From Deltaproteobacteria bacterium (lineage in GTDB: Bacteria; Desulfobacterota; GWC2-55-46; DRQE01), in NCBI GenBank assembly GCA_024278765.1, contig JAJRSM010000073.1:1-38465 (forward strand): a DNA stretch of 38,465 nucleotides. The letters are read 5' to 3'. Within the stretch, counting starts at the first letter, position 1, and each line of letters starts with the position of its first letter. Shown here piece after piece: positions 1 to 7,614 of the stretch. A model generated the notes under the pieces. That model was not told the origin of the DNA. It ran no database searches and saw nothing but the letters and a program-made list of their open reading frames with translations. A program made the position numbers and the translations under genes.

Positions 1-136
1 CTGACCTCTTTGATTACATCGAGGTCTTTTACAACAAAACCCGGCGTCACAGCTACCTCGGTCAGCTGAGCCCGCATGACTTTGAAATGGCTTCATCAGG
101 TAAAGGGTAGTTGTCTACTAAACTGAGGGAAGTCCA
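1..136 (+). mobile_element. IS3-family insertion sequence, right end (partial)
   Basis: The window opens inside an IS3-family element. It holds the last codons of the transposase, then a terminal inverted repeat at about 111-136. Read on the minus strand that end begins TGGACTTCCCTCAGTTTAG, typical of IS3-group ends that start with TG. The element ends at the final CA near 136, after which an unrelated, AT-rich reading frame on the minus strand begins abruptly. The other end and any target-site duplication lie outside the window. Confidence 0.8.
3..110 (+). CDS. IS3-family transposase OrfB, C-terminal fragment
   Basis: The frame starting at base 3 reads 35 residues and stops at 108-110. It contains the signature YIEVFYNKTRRHSYLG followed by LSPHDFE, the C-terminal end of the DDE integrase core of IS3-family OrfB transposases, where the final lysine/arginine-rich stretch follows the catalytic Glu. 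The 5' part is outside the window, so activity cannot be judged. The stop codon is immediately followed by the terminal inverted repeat, as usual for this family. Confidence 0.85.
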   Translation, partial: DLFDYIEVFYNKTRRHSYLGQLSPHDFEMASSGKG

Positions 137-572
137 ATATGCGATCTGATTTTTCAGATGAATTATCTTGAGCAGAACCTTCCTTTTTCTTTCTTTCTAT
201 CGCAATTTTTTGTATAGCAAGTTGCGCCAAGATATCATTTCCAAATTTTTTTCTTAAAAAATTACCTGCACACTGCAATTCTTGTATTCGACCACCAGGT
301 TCTTGCATTTTATCTTCTTCTATTTTATATCCCTGCTCTTGACCCACCTGTAAAATCAACTTACTAATTTTTATATAAACAACCTCATAATCATAATTCT
401 TAAAACTTTCCTCAAAAGCTTGAGCTACAGTTGTAACTCCGCTACCTATAGGACCACAAAAAGCTATGACTAGCTCTTGTGTACGCCTACCTTCCATTAT
501 ATTTTTCGGAGTTTTACTTTTTGCATCTGAGGCGATGCTGAACTCTGCTTGCTTTGTCTTTGCCTCACCCAT
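137..572 (-). pseudogene. Truncated anti-phage dCTP deaminase-like gene (N-terminal P-loop domain only)
   Basis: The minus-strand frame starts at ATG 570-572 and carries a P-loop (VIAFCGPIGSGVTT, about residues 35-48) in a nucleoside-kinase-like fold, followed by RIQELQCAGNFLRKKFGND and LAQLAIQKIA. This pattern of variant P-loop then 'LQ.AGN.LRKK.GNDILA.LAI..I' matches the N-terminal domain of the two-domain anti-phage dCTP deaminases, which deplete dCTP during phage infection. Native sequence stops after about 145 codons at base 137, where the IS3 end begins. The frame then runs through the IS end to a stop at 96-98. The C-terminal deaminase domain (zinc-binding His and PCxxC) is missing, so the gene should be inactive. 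It is more AT-rich than its neighbours, consistent with a transferred defence gene. The family call is from memory of the motif pattern. Confidence 0.6.
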
Positions 573-631
573 AAAAATAGCCTTAGATTTAAAATGTTAA
601 CCTTAGGAGAAAGACATAATACTACATTACT

Positions 632-679
632 GCACTCACCATGATATGATTTGTTTACAAATCATATCATGGTGAGTGC
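632..679. repeat. Perfect 23-bp inverted repeat with 2-nt centre
   Basis: Bases 632-654 are the exact reverse complement of 657-679 (arm begins GCACTCACCATGATATGATT), separated only by TT. No T-run follows on either strand, so it is not an obvious intrinsic terminator. It lies between the start of the truncated defence gene and the end of rsmE. It could be an operator, a cruciform-forming site or the footprint of a small mobile element. Confidence 0.9.
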
Positions 680-803
680 TATCTTGTCAAACTAATTCAG
701 ATATATTACACATAAAAACAATCTTGAAAATTCTTTATTTTTAAGAAGTTGCAGGCTGCAGTCACTTTTGTTTCATCTCATAAAATACCACAAAGTATCC
801 GCC

Positions 804-1547
804 CTACCCCAACCCGCCAAGCTCGTACTGAACAATAGCAAGGGCTGCTATCGCCGCTGTCTCAGAGCGCAAGACTCTACGCCCAAGCCCGGCCTTTTTA
901 AAGCCAACGGCCACGGCCCGGTCTACCTCTTCATCTGTAAGGCCACCCTCAGGGCCAACAAGCAGGCATACACCCGTCTCTGGCGATAAAAAGCTAAGTG
1001 ACTTTTTTAAAGAGTTCTTGGTCTCGCCCTCGTAGAGAATAACCCCCCGGTCCTCACCGCACCGGGCAAGGGCCTCGCCGTACTCGACCATATCAAGGCT
1101 CGGTACGACCGTTCTCTCACATTGCTTTACGGCCTCTACCGCAATACGCCGCAGTCTCTCTAATTTACCCGCGACCTTCTCCGCATCAGGGCTTGGCACG
1201 GTCCTCTCATTTGTATAAAAAACAATACGCATCACGCCAAGCTCGGTCGCCTTCTGCACTATAAGCTCCGGCTTATCACCCTTAACCAGAGCCTGCAATA
1301 AGGTCACCGCAGTCCGGCTCTCACCAACTCTTTCGCGAGAACTACTAACCAGAACCCATGCCGAATCCTTACCGAATTCTTCTATCACACCCGTAAGCTC
1401 TAGCCCCTTACCATTTAAGAGTATTACAGGACTGCCAATCTCCAGACGTAAAACCTTTTTAAGATGAATAAACTCCTCGCCACAAAGCTCCACCCGCTCC
1501 TGGTCAATTTGTATGTCTTCTACAAAAAACCTTCTCGCCTTTGCCAA
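804..1547 (-). CDS. rsmE: 16S rRNA (uracil(1498)-N(3))-methyltransferase RsmE
   Basis: RsmE methylates N3 of U1498 in 16S rRNA using S-adenosylmethionine. The protein has the N-terminal RNA-binding (PUA-like) part beginning ARRFFVED, with HLKKVLRL near residue 30. The C-terminal SPOUT knot carries LLVGPEGGLTDEEVD and LGRRVLRSETAAIAAL, the hallmark family motifs. I chose the TTG start at 1547 (MAKARRFFVE) because an AGGGAGAAAA ribosome-binding site lies just upstream and the length (247 aa) then fits the family. An upstream in-frame ATG at 1601 would overlap prmA and add an atypical N-terminus. The gene lies 29 nt behind prmA, so the two are probably cotranscribed. The pairing of prmA and rsmE is common in bacteria. 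Confidence 0.93.
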   Translation of the reverse strand: MAKARRFFVEDIQIDQERVELCGEEFIHLKKVLRLEIGSPVILLNGKGLELTGVIEEFGKDSAWVLVSSSRERVGESRTAVTLLQALVKGDKPELIVQKATELGVMRIVFYTNERTVPSPDAEKVAGKLERLRRIAVEAVKQCERTVVPSLDMVEYGEALARCGEDRGVILYEGETKNSLKKSLSFLSPETGVCLLVGPEGGLTDEEVDRAVAVGFKKAGLGRRVLRSETAAIAALAIVQYELGGLG

Positions 1548-1576
1548 AGTTGTTTTCTCCCTGTTGCCACCTAAAA

Positions 1577-2500
1577 TCAACGCAAGGTAATAGCAACCCA
1601 TTCCTTGCTTTTTGTGATTTTCACTGTATTTAGTGGCGTAGACGCCCTAAGGCTCGCGGCCTCAAAACGCGTAGCGACATCCGTCGCCTCTTCTACTAAG
1701 ATACCAGAAAGTATCAAAGCTCCACCCTTCTTTACCTTTGCGACTATATCCCCCGTAAGGTTATAAAGAACTATTGTCCTGATATTGGCGACCGCTAAAT
1801 CAAAAGACCCGCTTAACTCAGAGAGCGGCTTACAAGTAAGCCTCGCCTTTGTTTTATTTATCCTCAGATTTTTACGGGCATTCTTCAGTGCCACCTCGTC
1901 TATATCCGTTCCGACTATCCCTTTAAAACCAAGCCTCGCCCCAGCAATCGCCAAGACCCCACTGCCCGTACCAATATCCAACATAGTAGCTGCCGGGGGC
2001 ATATCTTTTGCAACGGCCTTTATTCCGCGCAGGCAAAGCCGGGTCGTCTCGTGGCCACCTGTGCCAAAGGCCATCGCAGGCTCGATCTCGATTAGATACT
2101 CGCCCTTTTTTAAAGCGGCCTTACTCCAAACTGGCCTTACCAGAAAACCACCGACACGTACCGGTCGCAGAAACCTCTTCCACTTCTCTGTCCATGCCTG
2201 ATCTTTAAATAAAGACGTAGTAAAGCTCCAGCCAAACCGCTCAAGCTCCGCACTTAGACTCAGCAAAGAATCTCCCGTAGCGATATACCCGATCAATGTA
2301 AGAGGCTCGGTAAGGGTCTCAGGCCGTCTGGTCATATCCTCTACCACAGGACCAACGACATCAAATGCCAAGGGCTCAAACGGAAGCTCTTCTATAACAC
2401 CCTGGCTTCCGGCCTCGACAATCAAGGCCGTAGCCTCCTCGGCCTCGCCAACAGGGCCGGTAGCACGCACCTCTATCCATTCCTTTACCTTCTGCGCCAT
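1577..2500 (-). CDS. prmA: Ribosomal protein L11 methyltransferase PrmA
   Basis: PrmA trimethylates ribosomal protein L11. The sequence has the substrate-recognition N-terminal domain, the linker motif AFGTGGHETTRLCL, the class I SAM-binding motif MLDIGTGSGVLAIAGA, an acidic loop (GTDID) and the NPPF-like segment VANIRT. Total length is 307 aa, normal for the family. I start it at ATG 2498-2500 (MAQKVKEW), with AAAGGGG about 10 nt upstream overlapping the yajQ stop codon; an in-frame TTG nine bases earlier is less likely. It follows yajQ directly and precedes rsmE, forming a minus-strand translation-related operon. Confidence 0.95.
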   Translation of the reverse strand: MAQKVKEWIEVRATGPVGEAEEATALIVEAGSQGVIEELPFEPLAFDVVGPVVEDMTRRPETLTEPLTLIGYIATGDSLLSLSAELERFGWSFTTSLFKDQAWTEKWKRFLRPVRVGGFLVRPVWSKAALKKGEYLIEIEPAMAFGTGGHETTRLCLRGIKAVAKDMPPAATMLDIGTGSGVLAIAGARLGFKGIVGTDIDEVALKNARKNLRINKTKARLTCKPLSELSGSFDLAVANIRTIVLYNLTGDIVAKVKKGGALILSGILVEEATDVATRFEAASLRASTPLNTVKITKSKEWVAITLR

Positions 2501-2515
2501 TAACACCAAACCCCT

Positions 2516-3004
2516 TTAAGAGCGCATATTCTCAAACTGAAGCTCTACGTCCAGATCTTCACCCTTTAGAAAAGCAATAACCCCCTGAAGGTCATCTAGC
2601 TTCTTACCGGTTACACGCAGTTGATCGCCCTGAATAGAGGCCTGAACCTTCAGCTTCGTCCCTTTAATCCGCTTAATAATATCCTTGGCCTTGGCCTGTT
2701 CTATACCTTGCTGTATCTTTATCTCCTGGCGAAGCAAGCCGCCCGAGGCGTCCTCAACCTTTCCGTAGTCCAGTGCCTTAAGTGAAATCTTTCTACTAAT
2801 AAACTTTGTCTGTAAGACATCAATAACGGCCTGCAACTTATAATCGTCATCTCCGATAACAGTTATATCACCCTTGCCCTCCCACTGAATCTCACTCTTC
2901 GAACCCTTAAAGTCATAACGCTGCCCAAGCTCCTTCTTTGCCTGATTAACGGCGTTGTCTATCTCCTGCTCATCTACCTTTGAAACAACATCAAATGACG
3001 GCAT
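2516..3004 (-). CDS. yajQ: YajQ-family nucleotide-binding protein
   Basis: This 162-aa protein starts [20 protein letters not shown] and contains [11 protein letters not shown] and [18 protein letters not shown], all diagnostic of the UPF0234/YajQ family. It consists of two ferredoxin-like domains that bind nucleic acids and, in some proteobacteria, cyclic di-GMP. The exact role is not settled across the family. The ATG at 3004 has a strong GGAGG site 8 nt upstream. The gene leads the yajQ-prmA-rsmE cluster, and the tandem repeats at 3061-3370 lie just upstream of it. Confidence 0.93.
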   Translation of the reverse strand: MPSFDVVSKVDEQEIDNAVNQAKKELGQRYDFKGSKSEIQWEGKGDITVIGDDDYKLQAVIDVLQTKFISRKISLKALDYGKVEDASGGLLRQEIKIQQGIEQAKAKDIIKRIKGTKLKVQASIQGDQLRVTGKKLDDLQGVIAFLKGEDLDVELQFENMRS

Positions 3005-3060
3005 ACTGATACCTCCCGTAAAAATTTTCTTAATAAAAAACTATCTTGACAGACTTTGCC

Positions 3061-3375
3061 CCACCGCAGGTGGTACTGCGTACAGCAAATCCATTAACTA
3101 AGTTCTATCTTCGCGGCGAAGCCGCTTTGCTCTCCGCAGGAGTGCCACGCCGCAGGGTACTGCGTACAGCAAATCCATTAACTAAGTTCTATCTTCGCGG
3201 CGAAGCCGCTTTGCTCTCCGCAGGAGTGCCGCACCGCAGGGTACTGCGTACAGCAAATCCACCTTGGTAATTACTGACTACGCACGGCGTGTAGCCATCT
3301 AATGAACTTCGCCCTCACGCAGTGAGTTGCGTACAGCATGTTCATTAATAAAACTTATACCCATGCGTAGCACCA
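3061..3375. repeat. 84-bp tandem repeat and related intergenic repeat units between lolA and yajQ
   Basis: This 371-nt gap holds no convincing gene. An 84-bp unit begins at 3073, 3157 and 3241 (GTACTGCGTACAGCAAATCC), two near-identical full copies plus a partial third. Each unit contains the dyad GTAC-TGC-GTAC, a TTCGCGGCGAAGCCG segment and GCAGG hairpin pieces. CCACC-GCA-GGTGG lies at 3061-3073, and a diverged unit (TTGCGTACAGCATGTTCATT) lies at about 3328-3348. The same family, in opposite orientation, recurs near 9.83-10.11, 16.6 and 23.5-23.75 kb. The unit length is a multiple of three, which keeps a spurious open frame through it. Confidence 0.9.
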
Positions 3376-4092
3376 CTACGGTCTGACAACCGTTACACCC
3401 TTGGGTGCGTCAAAGCGAAAGATTTCATTCTTAAGCCGTGGGTTTATCTTTATATCCTTAAGGCTCACCGTTGTCTCGACCCCGTAAGGGTCTACAACCT
3501 TTACGCCCTCTACGATAAAACTATTTTTATTTATCTTAACGACTAACCTGCTAAAACTGGTCTCGCCATAGGTCGGGGCCATACTCACCCTCCAGCTCTC
3601 CTTACCATCACGGATAATATCTATCAAAAAATCATCCTCCAGCTCGCCGCCTATCGTCCCCTCTATCCCAGAAAAGCCCGTCAAGAGTCGCATAATAACT
3701 GGCAACGGACCCCGGCTGGCATCGGTCTCTACGACCTGCATAATATCAGGCTGATACATCCAGAGCGTTACACCGTCGCTTACGATAACATCTTTTGTTG
3801 GAAACTCATACTCCCAGCGCATCTTTGCCGGTATCTCTTCTGTGCCGTCCTTTACCGGCCCTTTTAAAAAGACCCTTCCCTCAGAGACGTTGCGCCGATT
3901 AAGCTGCTGATAAACAGCCACTTGCGTAAAACGGGCCGAGAGCGTATCTATAGAGCTATACCTCTTGGTAACCTTCGCCAGGATATCCTTGGCCCGAACC
4001 GTAGCACCAGAGGACTCGACAAAGACAAGGCTTAAAGACAAGACCACCAAAAAACCAATCCAAAAAAATCTATTATTTTTTTTTACGCTCAT
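3376..4092 (-). CDS. lolA: Outer-membrane lipoprotein carrier protein LolA
   Basis: LolA ferries lipoproteins across the periplasm from the LolCDE complex to the outer membrane. The product begins with a basic segment and a hydrophobic signal peptide (FFWIGFLVVLSLSLVFV) cleaved before the mature start near RAKDILAKV. It then shows the family pattern LSARFTQV, GRVFLKGP, MRWEYEFPTKDVIVSDG and LWMYQPD, and ends with IFRFDAPKGVTVV. Length of about 238 aa fits. The start could be ATG 4092 (used here) or a GTG at 4098, which has slightly better AGGG spacing. It follows ftsK by about 45 nt on the minus strand, a common ftsK-lolA pairing. Confidence 0.9.
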   Translation of the reverse strand: MSVKKNNRFFWIGFLVVLSLSLVFVESSGATVRAKDILAKVTKRYSSIDTLSARFTQVAVYQQLNRRNVSEGRVFLKGPVKDGTEEIPAKMRWEYEFPTKDVIVSDGVTLWMYQPDIMQVVETDASRGPLPVIMRLLTGFSGIEGTIGGELEDDFLIDIIRDGKESWRVSMAPTYGETSFSRLVVKINKNSFIVEGVKVVDPYGVETTVSLKDIKINPRLKNEIFRFDAPKGVTVVRP

Positions 4093-4140
4093 GGCCACCG
4101 CACCCTACTCACATCTTTAATTTACAGCCCCTATAAACTA

Positions 4141-6354
4141 CTACTCTTCTATACCTCTTTTCAAGACCTCTCTTGGTTTACTTCCCTGCGGAGGCCCGAC
4201 TATACCTTCTTCTTCCATCCTCTCTATTATTCGAGCCGCTGTATTATAACCTATCCTGAACCTGCGCTGAATATAAGAGGTCGATAAGAACTCCAGCTTT
4301 TCTGCCATAAGAACGGCCTCTCTGTACTTCTTCATAAACTCTTCGCCAAGCTCTTCCTCTTCCTCAATGCGATTTACCGTCTTGGCATCTATAATTTCGG
4401 CCTTCTTTAAGATAGGCTTTGCCTGCTTTTTAAGGGCCTCGGTTACGCGCAGTATCTCATCAGAAGAAACGTAGACCCCGTGCACCCTCTTTAACTTAGA
4501 CGAGCCCGGAGGGAGAAAAAGCATATCACCATTGCCAAGGAGCGACTCAGCTCCCATTGAATCAAGGATTGTCCTGGAATCGACTCTGGAAGGAACTTGA
4601 AAGGAAATTCTCGCCGGAAAATTGGCCTTTATAAGCCCTGTCAAGACATCAACAGAGGGCCGCTGTGTGGCAAGAATCAGATGAATCCCGGCGGCACGCG
4701 CCATCTGCGAGAGCCTTACCAGAGAATCCTCTACGTCTTTACCGGCTGTCACCATAAGGTCGGCCAGCTCGTCGATTATAACGACTATATACGGAAGCTT
4801 TCCGTGCTCTATCGCCTCTGTCCCATCGGCATTCTCACTCGATGCCATGGCTGGCGTGTCTTTTACCCCGCCGTTTTTTTCTTCGGCTAATATCTTATCG
4901 TTATAGTCGTCTATATTTTTAGCCCCTTTAACGGCCATACGCTTATAACGCTTCTCCATCTCAGTCACTATGCCGCGCAACATTACGCTAGCACGCTTCG
5001 GGTTGGTAACGACCGGGGCGAGCATATGCGGGATACCTTCATAAGCCGAAAGCTCTAGCATCTTCGGATCTATCATTAAGAAACGGACATCATCAGGGGT
5101 GGCCTTGTAGAGAATACTCAAGATCATCGCATTTACCGCGACGCTCTTACCCGCACCCGTAGCACCTGCTACCAGAAGATGCGGCATCTTTGCCAGGTCT
5201 GTTGTAAAGGGGACACCAGAGACGTCTTTACCAAGAGCTAACGTTAGCGGAGACTTACTCTTATTAAAGTCCTCACACTCCAGAATATCTCTAAAGGCTA
5301 TAGTCTCTCGCTCCGTATTGGGTATCTCTATCCCGACAACGGCCTTGCCCGGCACAGGGGCAAGGATTCGTATGGACTCGGCACGCATCGCAAGAGCGAG
5401 ATCATCTGATAGGTTAGTGATCTTACCTACCTTTATACCTGGTGCGGGCTCAAACTCATAGGTCGTAACAACAGGGCCGGGCCTTACCTCTACGACATGA
5501 CCCGCCACATCAAAGTCATGGAGTTTTTTCTCGAGTATCTTTGAGTTTGTCAGGATAGTCTCATTATCATAGAGACCACTGCCGCCGTCACTCTCATTAA
5601 GAAAGCTCATCAGGGGCAGTTTAAAGCTCCCCTTTGCGCCATCTGTCGCAAACTCAAAGCGTTCCTGGCTCTGCTCGGGTTTCTTTGGTGCTACATCCTT
5701 AACCGGTTTTGAGGTAACGATGGTTGGTTTTTTGCTAGGCCCTTGTTCAGCCGCAACGATTGCAGCCTGCGCCTTGATCTTTTCTTTATTGGCGGCAGAA
5801 TCACTACGACGCTTACCAAACCTTCTTGCTACGCTAGAGATCAAGACCCCGAAAAATGTTGCGATTGCCAGAATCACAACGGCTATACTCTGACCAAATC
5901 GGACGACCGAGATACCCGTACCCACGCGCAGCGCGATCAAAAGTACAGCACCCAATACTATAATGCTTCCAGCCGAGCCAAGATAAAGACCAAGATGCCT
6001 TGCGATAAAGTTACCGACTATCCCGCCTTGTCCGCCAAGGATAATCTCTATTATGGCCGCAAGGGCCACGATAAACAAGATAAGGCTAATGGGAATCGTA
6101 GCCCTTACCTTAACGCCGAACCTGAAGAGCATTCTATAGGAAATAAGAAAGAAGAGGGCCGGAAAGACATATGCGGTAAGACCAACTGCTATAAAGAGAA
6201 GCCAGGAGATAGTATTACCGATCAGCCCTACGCGACTCTCGGTGCCGGCATGGAAACATATTAGACTTGCCGTTGCCAGCAGTGCTATAGCAAGAAATAT
6301 TATTCCGGCTATCTCGGCCTTAAGACCCCTTTCTTCTTTTTTTTGTTTTGCCAC
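4141..6354 (-). CDS. ftsK: DNA translocase FtsK/SpoIIIE
   Basis: FtsK couples cell division to chromosome segregation by pumping DNA at the septum. The 737-aa protein has four or five membrane segments in residues 13-175, a short charged linker (180-245), the alpha/beta motor domain with Walker A GATGAGKS at 397-404 and Walker B VVIIDELADLM, LATQRPSVDVLTG, and a C-terminal winged-helix gamma domain (FLSTSYIQRRFRIGYNTAA) that would read polar KOPS-type sequences. The linker is far shorter than in E. coli FtsK, as in SpoIIIE-like versions. The start is a GTG at 6354 with GGGGG only a few bases upstream. A row of three small dyads lies directly upstream. Confidence 0.96.
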   Translation of the reverse strand: MAKQKKEERGLKAEIAGIIFLAIALLATASLICFHAGTESRVGLIGNTISWLLFIAVGLTAYVFPALFFLISYRMLFRFGVKVRATIPISLILFIVALAAIIEIILGGQGGIVGNFIARHLGLYLGSAGSIIVLGAVLLIALRVGTGISVVRFGQSIAVVILAIATFFGVLISSVARRFGKRRSDSAANKEKIKAQAAIVAAEQGPSKKPTIVTSKPVKDVAPKKPEQSQERFEFATDGAKGSFKLPLMSFLNESDGGSGLYDNETILTNSKILEKKLHDFDVAGHVVEVRPGPVVTTYEFEPAPGIKVGKITNLSDDLALAMRAESIRILAPVPGKAVVGIEIPNTERETIAFRDILECEDFNKSKSPLTLALGKDVSGVPFTTDLAKMPHLLVAGATGAGKSVAVNAMILSILYKATPDDVRFLMIDPKMLELSAYEGIPHMLAPVVTNPKRASVMLRGIVTEMEKRYKRMAVKGAKNIDDYNDKILAEEKNGGVKDTPAMASSENADGTEAIEHGKLPYIVVIIDELADLMVTAGKDVEDSLVRLSQMARAAGIHLILATQRPSVDVLTGLIKANFPARISFQVPSRVDSRTILDSMGAESLLGNGDMLFLPPGSSKLKRVHGVYVSSDEILRVTEALKKQAKPILKKAEIIDAKTVNRIEEEEELGEEFMKKYREAVLMAEKLEFLSTSYIQRRFRIGYNTAARIIERMEEEGIVGPPQGSKPREVLKRGIEE

Positions 6355-6365
6355 TTTCCCCCGAT

Positions 6366-6417
6366 CCGTTCTAAACGGTTTGACCCGTCTTGGACGGCTG
6401 TAATCCGCCTTGGACGG
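6366..6417. repeat. Three 13-bp dyads spaced 19-20 bp (ftsK upstream region)
   Basis: Three short inverted repeats follow one another: CCGTTCTAAACGG (6366-6378), CCGTCTTGGACGG (6385-6397) and CCGCCTTGGACGG (6405-6417). They lie between the dcd stop and the ftsK start. A fourth similar dyad, CCGTCTGAGACGG, is at about 8543-8555, upstream of ilvE. The near two-turn spacing looks like a row of protein-binding sites, but small RNA hairpins are equally possible. Confidence 0.7.
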
Positions 6418-6425
6418 TTCTTAAA

Positions 6426-7601
6426 CTAAGCCTTCTTAAATTGCTTACTAAGGGTAATGGTCTGGTACTGATAAGAAGACCCGATCTTTGGGCCATAGAC
6501 CTCTTTAGGAGTCTTACTCATCTTCTCAAAGAATAATTTAAAGAGGGTCTGACCGTGGGCGATCATAAAAGGCACGTCATGGGCGCGTACTTCTAGGACG
6601 GCCTGCGTCCCTTTTACCTCGCCCCGCTTTCCGTAGCCAAAGCCCGGGTCAAAGAAACCCGCGTAATGCGTGCGCAACTCGCCCGAGCCGGCCTCAAACG
6701 GCAGCATCTCTGAGGCATAGCCACCGGGTATCCTGATCTTTTCCTTAGAGGCCAGGATATAAAATTCTTCGGGCTCTAGTATCAAGGTACCCCTGTCATT
6801 TCTATAGATCGGCTCCCAGAAATCTTTCATATTATAATGATCTTTATTAGAAAGATCCACAACCTGACTATTCTTCTTTGACTTATAGCCGATAATCCCG
6901 CTCTTATCACCCTTAAGATCAACACTCATAAATATCCCGTTGGATATTATATTACCATTGGCATTGGAGACCTTCTGATCGCCGTCATATAAAAGACCGA
7001 TCTCGGTATTAAGTCTTTTAAGCTGCCTGTCACTGACCAGACAATCGCCACGACGGAGCCTAAGCTGTACAAGACTCTGCCCGGCCTTTACCCTGACGGT
7101 AAAAGAGCGCGGCATTATCTCCAGAAAAAGCCCACCTTCGTAGCCATCCCTTATCTCATCAAAGCGAGAATTCCTATCGGTTATGACGCGCGTAAAGATA
7201 TCGAGCCTTCCGGTCGTGCTCTTTGGATTGGCCTTACCACCAACGCCCCTTGGCAACTTCAAAAACTCCATCAAGGGGATAAGATAGACGCTATCTTTTT
7301 CCAGGATCTTACCATCCTCGCCCATATCCATCTCATACATTACAAGGTCGATTCCGTACATATCCTTCTGATGCAACTTATCAAGGACGCCGTCGGTCTC
7401 GGGCAAAAAGCTCGAAACCAGCCTGTAGACCTTTGTACCCAACCTAAGGTCCATGCTAGCCGGCTGTACCTGCCCGTCAACTATAGGTGTGGACGCCGTA
7501 ATAACGCCCGCTGCTATCGCCTCGTTTAGTTCCACGTCACTAAAGACACCGCTACTTTGTTTTTTCTTTGCCATCTTTAAAATCAATAGGGGTTTTCTCA
7601 T
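6426..7601 (-). CDS. dcd: 2'-deoxycytidine 5'-triphosphate deaminase, double-length form
   Basis: The enzyme deaminates dCTP to dUTP, a step toward dTTP. At about 391 aa it is roughly twice the length of E. coli Dcd and belongs to the long two-domain form known from alphaproteobacteria and others. The N-terminal trimeric-dUTPase-like half has VQPASMDLRLG, NPKSTTGRLDIFTRVITD and GLFLEI. The C-terminal half has LPFEAGSGELRTHYAGFFDPGFG followed by GTQAVLEVRAHDVPF. The start used is ATG 7601, which has a good GGAGAAGGGG site and sits 13 nt after ilvE; a second ATG at 7574 (MAKKKQSS) fits the family start better but has no clear ribosome-binding site. It is cotranscribed with ilvE. Confidence 0.88.
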   Translation of the reverse strand: MRKPLLILKMAKKKQSSGVFSDVELNEAIAAGVITASTPIVDGQVQPASMDLRLGTKVYRLVSSFLPETDGVLDKLHQKDMYGIDLVMYEMDMGEDGKILEKDSVYLIPLMEFLKLPRGVGGKANPKSTTGRLDIFTRVITDRNSRFDEIRDGYEGGLFLEIMPRSFTVRVKAGQSLVQLRLRRGDCLVSDRQLKRLNTEIGLLYDGDQKVSNANGNIISNGIFMSVDLKGDKSGIIGYKSKKNSQVVDLSNKDHYNMKDFWEPIYRNDRGTLILEPEEFYILASKEKIRIPGGYASEMLPFEAGSGELRTHYAGFFDPGFGYGKRGEVKGTQAVLEVRAHDVPFMIAHGQTLFKLFFEKMSKTPKEVYGPKIGSSYQYQTITLSKQFKKA

Positions 7602-7614
7602 CCCCTTCTCCGTT

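Noticed and set aside
3046-3270. 74-codon open frame over the 84-bp repeats
   Set aside because: It exists only because the unit is a multiple of three; there is no ribosome-binding site, and homologous repeat units elsewhere are not open.
3061-3375. CRISPR array
   Set aside because: The repeated unit is the whole 84 bp with no unique spacers, and no cas genes are seen.
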